From Natronolimnohabitans sp. A-GB9 (lineage in GTDB: Archaea; Halobacteriota; Halobacteria; Halobacteriales; Natrialbaceae): 39,207 bases of DNA. Each line of letters starts with the position of its first letter. The stretch's first letter is position 1. The DNA is taken from the NCBI RefSeq assembly GCF_030848565.1, contig NZ_JAVDDV010000025.1, positions 1-39,207 of the forward strand, in the 5' to 3' direction. Positions 32,584 through 39,207 of this stretch are shown one piece after another. The position numbers and the translations under genes were made by a program. The notes under the pieces were generated by a model that worked only from the letters and a program-made list of their open reading frames with translations, had not been told where the DNA came from and ran no database searches.

Positions 32584-33372
32584 CTATAGCTCCGGAGGAC
32601 GCTTTCCGATTATCTCTTCAATTGCTTCTCGGAACATTTCGATGTTTTCCTTCCTATCAGACGCTGTCGACGCTTTAGTCTCAGGCATTCTCGTTTTCTT
32701 GGCGAGTTCCATCTTCCCTGTGTGCCCCTTCTTATCGCCCATATAAGAGTAGTACTTCATAAGCTCTTCACCGATAAACAGGTCCTCGAGCGCGTTGATG
32801 TATGGGTCCGCTTCAGGCCCCCATTCATTGATTGGTTTGATCTCCCACTTGCAGACGTCGTCACCCATTCCAAGACACTGCGTCTCAAGTCCCAGAACAG
32901 GACGCTCGATGAAGCCGCTACTCCATGCGGATGCGTATCCCATTACACTCCAGCAGACGGGCTGATCGGCTTCTCCGTTATAAATAACATGCTGTTGAGC
33001 TTCGTAAGAATTGTGCCACGTCCCGGCATAGTAGAAGTCACCAGCCTCCCGATCGTACGAGATTTCATCGATCTCTGCGGCAACAAATCCTCTATCGGTG
33101 TGAATTTTGGGACCTGCCTTAAGAAGTTCCTCTTCCGTATCGAACTCGTAGTTCATCTTAAGTTGTAAAAAGTCCGAATAGCCAGACTGGAACCCGAACC
33201 GGAACAGAAACTTGCGCGTCTCATCGATCCCGAGGTTATTCAAGAGTTGCTGGCGCAAAAGCCCTATCGAATCAGCATTGAGAACTAACATACGATTGTT
33301 CCGGAACGTGTTCACGCCCGGATCCGTACCGTATTTTAAGTCTTCCTCGAGGTCAAAGTCACTTGCATCCAT
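32584..33372 (-). CDS. stand-alone XylR-N/V4R aromatic-sensor protein
   Basis: A 262-residue protein matching the aromatic-sensing half of XylR/DmpR/PoxR. Residues about 25-120 are the XylR N-terminal domain (NRMLVLNADSIGLLRQQLL, FRFGFQSGYSDFLQLK, AGPKIHTDRGFV, FYYAGTWHNSYEAQQH). Residues about 135-190 are the V4R domain (PVCWSVMGYASAWSSGF, then CLGMGDDVCKWE, whose Cys pair corresponds to the zinc ligands). In bacteria these domains bind toluene or phenols and control a sigma54 AAA+ ATPase. Neither that ATPase nor an HTH is present, and archaea lack sigma54. The C-terminal 65 residues are charged and helical. It may sense aromatics and act through a partner. It is flanked by IS debris, far from the monooxygenase genes. 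Confidence 0.9.
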   Translation of the reverse strand: MDASDFDLEEDLKYGTDPGVNTFRNNRMLVLNADSIGLLRQQLLNNLGIDETRKFLFRFGFQSGYSDFLQLKMNYEFDTEEELLKAGPKIHTDRGFVAAEIDEISYDREAGDFYYAGTWHNSYEAQQHVIYNGEADQPVCWSVMGYASAWSSGFIERPVLGLETQCLGMGDDVCKWEIKPINEWGPEADPYINALEDLFIGEELMKYYSYMGDKKGHTGKMELAKKTRMPETKASTASDRKENIEMFREAIEEIIGKRPPEL

Positions 33373-33565
33373 ATTATGAACGATATATTATTTACCCTCA
33401 AAAATCTATGCGTTCAGGGGTACTATACTGTCGATCATAATCGTTGGACTCAACTGAATCACTAGACGTCGTCGTGGTAGGCCGCTAAATCAAAGGAGTA
33501 ATGCGGGAGAATAACAGTTTCAGTACTTCACAAAGCCGTTAGTTGAGACGTCCGCTTGCTGAGTT

Positions 33566-33930
33566 GTGTCCGAGCAACCAAAGCAAGCGGACGGTGAAAT
33601 CCACGAAGACCAGCTCATCAACGTTCTCACCGGAGCGTTTACGCTGGATCTGGGAGAGAACGCTGAAATCGACCCGGAGGACATTTTCGAGGTCCTCGTC
33701 GGCACTACCGCCGACGGGACCTCGATTTCCTCGCTCTGCAAGAAGAGTGAAACCGCCCCCTCTGGCACCGACGTTCTCTACCACCTCCGAACCAAGTTCG
33801 ATCTCGAAACCGTCGAGTCAACCGGAAACACGCTTCTCCACCAAGATGTTCTCAAAACCCACCCCAGCAGGTGGAGGTCGTTGCAGACCTCCACCTGCGA
33901 CCCTACTACGGTAACGAAGACACGACGGGT
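33566..33930 (+). mobile_element. N-terminal fragment of ISH3-family transposase
   Basis: Reads QADGEIHEDQLINVL, LGENAEIDPEDIFEVLVGT, TSISSLCKKSE and LYHLRTKFDLETVESTGNTL, the halophile ISH3 transposase start. After a one-base frame change near 33864 it continues as VEVVADLHLRPYYGNED in another frame. The remaining two thirds of the transposase is absent; the sequence passes straight into a plasmid-type gene. Confidence 0.8.
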
Positions 33931-35431
33931 GTTTGGTGTTCACGAGTCGACTGCACCGGCCGCGGAAGCTCCGGAACCACTCCAGGACGTTCTGGGGGCG
34001 GACAGTTCGGACCTCGATCATGCACTTGCTCACATTATTCGGAACCTCCAACTTCGAGAGGACTCCCGCGAGGACAATGGCTGGATAGACGCAAAAACCG
34101 TCGATGTAGAGCTACGAACGGCATTTGAGGAGCAAAATGCAAATTCCGATCTCCCCTCTTTCGAGGAGCTCGCTGATGTCCGTCAGCGGTCTCGTCTCAT
34201 TGAGGTGGGGTTAAATCAGACGTCCCGTGACGTCGCTGTTCGGCTTACAGACGCTGGTGAATCGGTCGTAGCACTCGACACCGGGGAGAGCAGGGCAGCA
34301 GGTAGTATCCGCCATGACGAGGCGATCACACGGATCGACGCTGCATTGACGAAGATCGGCTGTACCGTCTCGGTTCCAAAACAGGACGGAAGCGAACAAC
34401 CTGATGCGAGAGCGGTTCATCCTGGCTGTGACCGCCCCTTCGCGATTGAAGTGGAAACGACAACCCCTGATAACCCTGCTCAGGTACTGGCAAACCTTCG
34501 AAAGGCCCAGGACGCCAGTGAACACCCGATCTTCGTCGTCGAAGAGGCAACGCCGGAGACCTACTGGGCAGAGCGGGTCGATGGGATTCTCTCGTCCCCC
34601 GTCCGAGAGCTCTCGACCGGAGAGACACGCCTGTACACCAAAGATCGAGCACTCTCGTTCAACGGTGGTGCAACGACAGACGGTGGCGTAACGGCAGTCC
34701 GACCAGCCACCGAAAACAGCAAGCAGACCGTCTGGAAACGCCAAGACGGACGAATCGTCCTCGAGAATGGTCAGGGCAACAGTCTCGTAGAGACGGCATC
34801 GGTAGCAGAACTCTCGAGGGACCATGTTCCGGCCGTGTACAGCTATGATCCAGCTACTGGAGAGTACATCGTTTCCGAACAGGGACTGCAGTACGTCTAT
34901 GATTCGAAAGAGGCGTTTGCCGAGAAGTGGACCCGAATCATGGAACCGTTCGTTCCCGAAGCCGAGCTTTCCTATCCCGGCTATGGTCCTGATGACTATT
35001 CGATCGTCGTTCTTCGAACCGATGGTCAACCGGTCGTCTACACAGATGGAGAGACTGCCGCACTTGAGACGCTGCTCGAACATGAAGACGTGTGTTCAGC
35101 GAGCAAGAGCAGTGATGAAGAGGAATCCTCGTTCGAGTCCAGCGAACTGCTCCTAGCAGAGATTGCTGATGATGCAGATGCAGTTGTTGGACGATTCGCG
35201 AGTCTGTACCTCATTGAGGAGCCGACGAGTACGGTCGCTGCCAGCACAGTGTACGATTACTATGAACAGTGGGCAAAACAGCATGACATTGATCCGGATA
35301 GCAAGAGCTGGTTCGCCCGTCGGTTAGGCAACCACATCGAACTCAATCGAATAACGGAGCGACGTGACGGTGAGCTTGTCCGGTGTTACGAGGGTCTGAG
35401 ACTAGATCACCAAGGGACACTCGAGGAATAG
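33566..35431 (+). CDS. chimeric ORF: ISH3 N-terminus fused to plasmid-type protein
   Basis: An open frame of 621 codons from a GTG. The first 100 residues are ISH3 transposase, then about 20 out-of-frame residues, then from about residue 122 (near 33930) a different acidic protein. That part includes FAIEVETTTPDNPAQVLANL with IFVVEEATPETYWAERVDGIL, which resembles a nuclease- or ATPase-associated domain of plasmid proteins. The C-terminus ends in a probable winged helix (VAASTVYDYYEQWAKQHDI, SWFARRLGNHI), similar to tails of viral/plasmid primase-helicases. The native N-terminus was probably lost when the ISH3 fragment was joined. Translation start and function are uncertain. It lies upstream of a primase-like gene in the same direction, implying a replication or transfer module. 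Confidence 0.6.
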   Translation: MSEQPKQADGEIHEDQLINVLTGAFTLDLGENAEIDPEDIFEVLVGTTADGTSISSLCKKSETAPSGTDVLYHLRTKFDLETVESTGNTLLHQDVLKTHPSRWRSLQTSTCDPTTVTKTRRVFGVHESTAPAAEAPEPLQDVLGADSSDLDHALAHIIRNLQLREDSREDNGWIDAKTVDVELRTAFEEQNANSDLPSFEELADVRQRSRLIEVGLNQTSRDVAVRLTDAGESVVALDTGESRAAGSIRHDEAITRIDAALTKIGCTVSVPKQDGSEQPDARAVHPGCDRPFAIEVETTTPDNPAQVLANLRKAQDASEHPIFVVEEATPETYWAERVDGILSSPVRELSTGETRLYTKDRALSFNGGATTDGGVTAVRPATENSKQTVWKRQDGRIVLENGQGNSLVETASVAELSRDHVPAVYSYDPATGEYIVSEQGLQYVYDSKEAFAEKWTRIMEPFVPEAELSYPGYGPDDYSIVVLRTDGQPVVYTDGETAALETLLEHEDVCSASKSSDEEESSFESSELLLAEIADDADAVVGRFASLYLIEEPTSTVAASTVYDYYEQWAKQHDIDPDSKSWFARRLGNHIELNRITERRDGELVRCYEGLRLDHQGTLEE

Positions 35432-35462
35432 CATGAAATCTACTGAAACCCCTCGAGAAGCC

Positions 35463-35659
35463 GTTGTACAGCATTTCCCGGGAGAATTACGCCACAGGCT
35501 GTGGAACCCGAACGTATTATCGGAAAAACGCCAGACGGAGCGGTGTTACAGCAGAGTAGAGTTTGCTGTAACACTGCTCTTTCGACGAGGCGATGCCGTA
35601 CGTTCTGTAGAGGCGTTACAGCACAGGAATTCTCCCGATTCCGAGGTCCTGTTACGGCA
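35463..35659. repeat. iteron-like TTACAGCA repeats with inverted pair
   Basis: Five related 11-base units: gttgtacagca (35463), gtgttacagca (35543), its reverse complement tgctgtaacac (35564), gcgttacagca (35613) and ctgttacggca (35649). The central pair forms an inverted repeat of 15 bases with one mismatch (35539-35553 and 35564-35578). They lie in the 420-base gap before the primase-like gene, a plausible origin or operator. A frame at 35433-35846 encodes a basic protein without motifs and is not believed. Confidence 0.5.
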
Positions 35660-35850
35660 AAAACCAAGTGAGAAAGAACGGGGGGTACCCATTGGAACTG
35701 CTGTTGGTCGACTGGGAAGGGGAGAAACTGCGTCGAATGGTGGTGCGACCTCGAGTGCGTATTCTGTGAGGCGGCCACTTGGTGTGCGGTTTGTTGGACT
35801 GGTGAACGGTGGCAGCCAGCGCACTGGAATAGGGTGTGGCTGTTGAATTT

Positions 35851-37092
35851 ATGATTGACAAGTCAATTTTACCGACGGAGATGTGCGGTCGCGAGCAGTG
35901 GATCTGCTGGCGAGAAGAGACCCGAAATGGCGACACAACGAAGATCCCAGTCGATCCGAAGATCGGCGACTTTGCATCGTCGACGGACGACCGTACGTGG
36001 AGTGACCTGGAGACGGCTCTCGAGTACGCATCTACTGGTAGAGCCGATGGAATCGGGTTCGTGTTTACGCGGACGGATCCACTCGTCGGCATCGACCTCG
36101 ATAAGTGCCGAGATCCAGAGACGGGAAGGCCGGATCCGGAAGCAAAGGAGATTATTCAGCGACTCGAGTCCTACACGGAAGTTTCTCCATCTAGAACGGG
36201 CTATCACGTCCTCGTGCATGGTGACCTCCCGGACGGGAGAAACCGGCGTGGGGATATCGAGATGTACGACCAGTCTCGCTTCTTTACTGTAACTGCAGAC
36301 CACGTCGACGGGACACCGATGTCGATCAACGAACGCCAGGACGCCCTCGAGGCAGTTCACGAGGAGTTCGTCGCTGAAGACGATACCGACGACGGTATCG
36401 ACGCTACTACTGGCGGTCGACGTGATGACTCGGGTCAGAACCAGACCCTCGGCCTCGAGGACGAGGAACTGCTCGAGAAAGCTCGCTCGGCGGGCAACGG
36501 GGGAAAATTCGACCGGCTGTGGCGGGGGAACACCAGTGGATACGACAGTCAGTCAGAAGCCGATATGGCACTGTGCTGTCTGCTGGCGTTCTGGACCGGT
36601 GGAAACCGGCTGCAGATGGATCGTCTGTTTCGACAGTCAGGGCTTATCCGAGGGAAATGGGACGACGTTCACCACGCCGATGGATCAACATACGGAGAGA
36701 AGACCCTCGAGCGCGCGATTGCTGCGACAGATGACTTCTACGAGCCGACAACGTCTACTGTGGAGACGTCAGTGGATACTGCTGCTAATACTGACTCCGA
36801 TACTGCATCTCCTCTTGAGGCTGGCATCGCGGAACCGAGCTCTGAAGGGGGTGATCGAGTGTACCTCGAGGAAAAGAACGACCTTCTCGAGACCCGTATC
36901 GACGAGTTGGAGCAGACTATTGCTGACCAACGTGACCAGATCGAACAGCTCACAGCAGAGCGCCAGCAGTTGCGATCGATCGTTGACCAGCAGGAGAGCG
37001 ACCTCGAGGATACCACTGAGCCACCCTCCGAGAAAGATGGGGATTCGTCATCACTCCGAACTCGGATGAAGCGGTTGTGGCGGCGAAGCTGA
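35851..37092 (+). CDS. primase-polymerase-like plasmid/virus protein
   Basis: A predicted archaeo-eukaryotic primase-superfamily protein of mobile elements, 413 residues. Residues about 1-160 show the expected motif order: REQWICWREE, the catalytic DxD-like VGIDLDKC, the sxH-like SRTGYHVLVHG, and DIEMYDQSRFFTVT. A C-terminal helical domain like that of NrS-1-type polymerases follows (SEADMALCCLLAFWTGGN, MDRLFRQSGLIRGKWD, TYGEKTLERAI). Then come an acidic linker and a coiled coil (EQTIADQRDQIEQLTAERQQ) and a basic tail, MKRLWRR. It lacks the helicase domain usual in larger D5-type primases. A GTG at 35836 is an alternative start. The upstream iterons suggest a replication initiation role. Confidence 0.8.
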   Translation: MIDKSILPTEMCGREQWICWREETRNGDTTKIPVDPKIGDFASSTDDRTWSDLETALEYASTGRADGIGFVFTRTDPLVGIDLDKCRDPETGRPDPEAKEIIQRLESYTEVSPSRTGYHVLVHGDLPDGRNRRGDIEMYDQSRFFTVTADHVDGTPMSINERQDALEAVHEEFVAEDDTDDGIDATTGGRRDDSGQNQTLGLEDEELLEKARSAGNGGKFDRLWRGNTSGYDSQSEADMALCCLLAFWTGGNRLQMDRLFRQSGLIRGKWDDVHHADGSTYGEKTLERAIAATDDFYEPTTSTVETSVDTAANTDSDTASPLEAGIAEPSSEGGDRVYLEEKNDLLETRIDELEQTIADQRDQIEQLTAERQQLRSIVDQQESDLEDTTEPPSEKDGDSSSLRTRMKRLWRRS

Positions 37093-37322
37093 TCTGCCAG
37101 GTAGTTACCCCACAAGTAAAATCGCTAGCCCATTCGTGGGGTAACTCTAAAGGAGAACGTGGCTGTCATAGAATAGCTCACAGATTCTCTTTGCAACTCC
37201 CGGTGACCGGTAAGTACAGGGCAAGCAGTTACCGAGGCAACAATAGACTTGTCCGAAGCATGGCAAAAGTCGCTTGCTAAATATAGAGCGTGAATACACC
37301 ACGAAAGGCATCAATTTGCGGG

Positions 37323-38012
37323 TTAGCTGGATTGCGCTTGCTGACCGCGCCATCTCCAGGCGATGAAAATCGTAACCGTACCAGCAAGGAACAGTCCCAG
37401 TCGGGTCAGAAAGATCTCATCGCTACTGCTGGTACCGTAACGGGAACTTTGGCGATAGAATTGTCCATTATGTTCGATAATGTCGTTCCGTTCGAACTCG
37501 ACGATCTGCCGATCATAGACCGTTACCGACCCGCTCTCGACGGCTTCTGCGACGCCCGAAGATGCGTGGTTACTCGAAACGGCGACGTGTTCGAGGGCTT
37601 CCTCGGTAGTTAGCTCATCGTGAGAGAGGATCGTCATGTCCTCCTCGTAGGTAATTTCCGGGGCATAGAAGGTGCTGTTCATCTGGACGAGGTCGTAGCG
37701 GGACCACTTTGTCTGATATGAAGTCCCTGGATAATCATAATCTCGCTCCTGAACGGAGCCGTTATAGCTGATCTCACCTTGATCAGCGATCTGCTCTTCG
37801 AGGACGCATGCACGTTCGGTGCCGCATTGGAGCACCCGGTCTGAGTGGCCGATATACAGACCGGAATCGCTTTCGTTTTGAATCTGCTCGACTTCGTATG
37901 TGACCGTTGGCGCCTCTCCAGTAAGATTTCCCGGCGCAAAATACACTGGGTTCAGAAGTAATCCAATCCCCAGCACCAGCAGGAGTCCCGTCCTCACATC
38001 CGCTGAAACCAT
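37323..38012 (-). CDS. membrane-anchored hypothetical protein
   Basis: A 229-residue protein with an N-terminal hydrophobic segment (TGLLLVLGIGLLLNPVYF, about 8-25) and a C-terminal one (LGLFLAGTVTIFIAW, about 205-220), and an extracellular-looking acidic middle of about 180 residues with two Cys (LQCGTERACVLEE). A short basic/polar tail follows the second segment, so both ends are probably cytoplasmic. The start is 26 bases after an A/T box (gcatttatgg region on the minus strand near 38038). I recognise no named family. It lies beside small exported proteins and the plasmid-type genes. Confidence 0.75.
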   Translation of the reverse strand: MVSADVRTGLLLVLGIGLLLNPVYFAPGNLTGEAPTVTYEVEQIQNESDSGLYIGHSDRVLQCGTERACVLEEQIADQGEISYNGSVQERDYDYPGTSYQTKWSRYDLVQMNSTFYAPEITYEEDMTILSHDELTTEEALEHVAVSSNHASSGVAEAVESGSVTVYDRQIVEFERNDIIEHNGQFYRQSSRYGTSSSDEIFLTRLGLFLAGTVTIFIAWRWRGQQAQSS

Positions 38013-38373
38013 TATCTCTAGTCAAGTTATCAATCCATAAATGCCTTTTGATGTGGTGAATTTGCGTGGAAAGAATCGACTACCACCTTGCATTGACCGA
38101 TCCGAGTTTCTCCGATAGGTGTTCAATCGTTTGCTGTATTCGCGCTGTGCATCTTGCACGCCTCGTTCAAACTATCCGATAGCTGGTAGAAATCGCGTGC
38201 AACATCCAGAGGATGGATGCAGCACGACGGCGGCCTTTATTTCACTTTTCTAACTCTGATACACCCGAAATAGAACGTACATGCTGAACGGGCTGTCAGG
38301 ACAGAGTGGTATCACGCTACACACCGACGAGGGAAAGGCTAAGACGAACGGGATAAACGACCACCACACAAAA

Positions 38374-38380
38374 TTTATAT
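38374..38380 (+). promoter_or_regulatory. box A promoter of Tat-signal protein gene
   Basis: tttatat, centred 27 bases before the ATG at 38404, deciding that start. Confidence 0.55.
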
Positions 38381-38403
38381 TCCAGAAATATTTTATTTTT
38401 ATT

Positions 38404-38910
38404 ATGCGTCGCCGTACCCTCCTTACAACGACAACAATCGCGGTAGGTACACTGAGCGCAGGTTACCTTTCACAGCTGAGAGACTCCTCCGTCCAGCTCG
38501 GATTATTTGGCGTCAGTAACGCAGATCCAGAGTCAACACACGTGTTCGATCTCGAAGTCGAGCGTGATGGAGACCTCGTTCATCAGTCCTCGCACGAGCT
38601 CGACCCTGCTACCTATTTCGATCCGGGAGTGGCAAAAACGGGATCCGTTGCCGCCTGCGAGTGGGGGGACGAAGCTGGCGAGTATACGGTTCGCGTTCGG
38701 ATGGATCGAGGTGACGAAGCGGAGCGGTCGGTAACAGAATTCGCGTCCGAAACCGGTGCGGATTGTGTCATCGCCGATGCGGAGTTCCGGAATCACGATA
38801 TGACCTCAAAGTTTTTCACCGGAAAGTCACTCGAGATCTTCCTCAAAGACTGTGACCGCATGAAGGACCGTTACGACGAAGAGTATCTGTGCTCGTTCGT
38901 GAATGGATAA
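38404..38910 (+). CDS. Tat-exported hypothetical protein
   Basis: A 168-residue protein beginning with a twin-arginine-type signal (MRRRTLLTTTTIAVGTLSAG), so it is probably exported folded and either released or kept by the uncleaved signal. The mature part is acidic and looks like a beta-sandwich (HVFDLEVERDGDLVHQSSHE, AGEYTVRVRMDRGDE) with four Cys (ACEWG, ADCVI, KDCDRM, YLCSF) that could pair. No family is recognised. An upstream in-frame extension to 38281 lies before the promoter and is rejected. The next gene downstream also encodes an exported protein and begins 100 bases later. Confidence 0.8.
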   Translation: MRRRTLLTTTTIAVGTLSAGYLSQLRDSSVQLGLFGVSNADPESTHVFDLEVERDGDLVHQSSHELDPATYFDPGVAKTGSVAACEWGDEAGEYTVRVRMDRGDEAERSVTEFASETGADCVIADAEFRNHDMTSKFFTGKSLEIFLKDCDRMKDRYDEEYLCSFVNG

Positions 38911-38981
38911 TGGGTTGACGTAGCGAATGTACCGGAAGAGGAAACGGCGCTTGTAGGTGGTTTAATCGCCCCTCCAGAAAA

Positions 38982-38990
38982 CTTATTTAA
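38982..38990 (+). promoter_or_regulatory. box A promoter of terminal lipoprotein gene
   Basis: cttatttaa, centred about 25 bases before the ATG at 39011. Confidence 0.55.
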
Positions 38991-39010
38991 ACACCGGCAT
39001 AGCCTCGGAC

Positions 39011-39207
39011 ATGGCAGAGAGAAGGGGTATTTTGCTGGCTGTAATGGGGGGACTGCCTCTCGTATCCGGGTGTGTAGAATTGTTCGAGTCTGAAGAAGCA
39101 GCAAGGCTCGTCGTTATCAACCGGACCGAGAATCCAATCGACATCGAAATTTCAGCAGTCGGCCCAGACGGGGAGCAACTTTTCTCGTACGATGACGAAC
39201 TCGATTA
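39011..39207 (+). CDS. lipoprotein, 5' part only
   Basis: The gene runs off the window after about 65 codons. The product starts MAERRGILLAVMGGLPLVSG followed by Cys21, a lipobox-type signal, then an acidic beta-rich start (ARLVVINRTENPIDIEISAV). It is therefore likely a lipid-anchored extracellular protein, similar in style to the preceding Tat protein (both have a short strand-rich domain). Function unknown. Confidence 0.7.
   Translation, partial: MAERRGILLAVMGGLPLVSGCVELFESEEAARLVVINRTENPIDIEISAVGPDGEQLFSYDDELD

Noticed and set aside
33490-33530. gtaatgcgggagaataacagtttcag as another IS5-like left end
   Set aside because: Only loosely similar to ttgaagcgggaa...gttca, and it lies beside an ISH3 fragment instead.
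35433-35846. Plus-strand 137-codon frame starting just after the chimeric gene
   Set aside because: Basic composition, no motif, and it spans the repeat cluster; the good spacing to the upstream stop is not enough.

Overview
The window is haloarchaeal (class Halobacteria). Every confident protein is rich in Asp and Glu. Most genes start directly at an ATG about 25-30 bases after an A/T box A, i.e. as leaderless messages. Exported proteins carry Tat (twin-arginine) or lipobox signals, and the transposase debris belongs to halophile families (IS630, an IS5-like group, ISH3). No rRNA, tRNA or CRISPR array was seen.

Region 1 (about 0.2-12.5 kb) is an aerobic aromatic-degradation island. It encodes acetaldehyde dehydrogenase and 4-hydroxy-2-oxovalerate aldolase (the last two meta-cleavage steps), a convergent catechol 2,3-dioxygenase, an IclR regulator, and a complete set of hydroxylase, Rieske ferredoxin and effector genes of a four-component toluene/alkene-type diiron monooxygenase in the order B-C-D-E-A. 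Small Cys-rich or helical proteins and a second IclR regulator follow. The expected route is ring hydroxylation, extradiol cleavage, then pyruvate plus acetyl-CoA. The NADH reductase, hydrolase/dehydrogenase and hydratase are not in the window.

Region 2 (12.5-17.9 kb) holds a decayed IS630-family element carrying a 174-bp MITE, then etfB-etfA divergent from a third IclR gene. Three 17-bp palindromes (consensus GTTCGAATATCCGGAAC) lie between them. About 1 kb of gene-poor DNA follows.

Region 3 (17.9-30.8 kb) is an organic-acid uptake and CoA-thioester module: a TAXI-TRAP transporter (fused permease plus Tat lipoprotein), an MFS permease, a decayed second TAXI binding protein, two acyl-CoA dehydrogenases, a class III CoA-transferase, a MaoC hydratase and an MmgE/PrpD protein. 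A decayed IclR gene keeps an operator-like site. The ETF of region 2 could accept electrons from the dehydrogenases. The substrate is unknown; a branched or unsaturated dicarboxylate is one possibility.

Region 4 (30.9-39.2 kb) is mobile-element and plasmid-like DNA: an IS5-like remnant split by a second, identical MITE and cut by a second IS630 deletion derivative; a stand-alone XylR-N/V4R aromatic sensor; an ISH3 fragment fused in frame to a plasmid-type gene; an iteron-like repeat cluster; a primase-polymerase-like gene; and small membrane, Tat and lipoprotein genes, the last cut by the window end.
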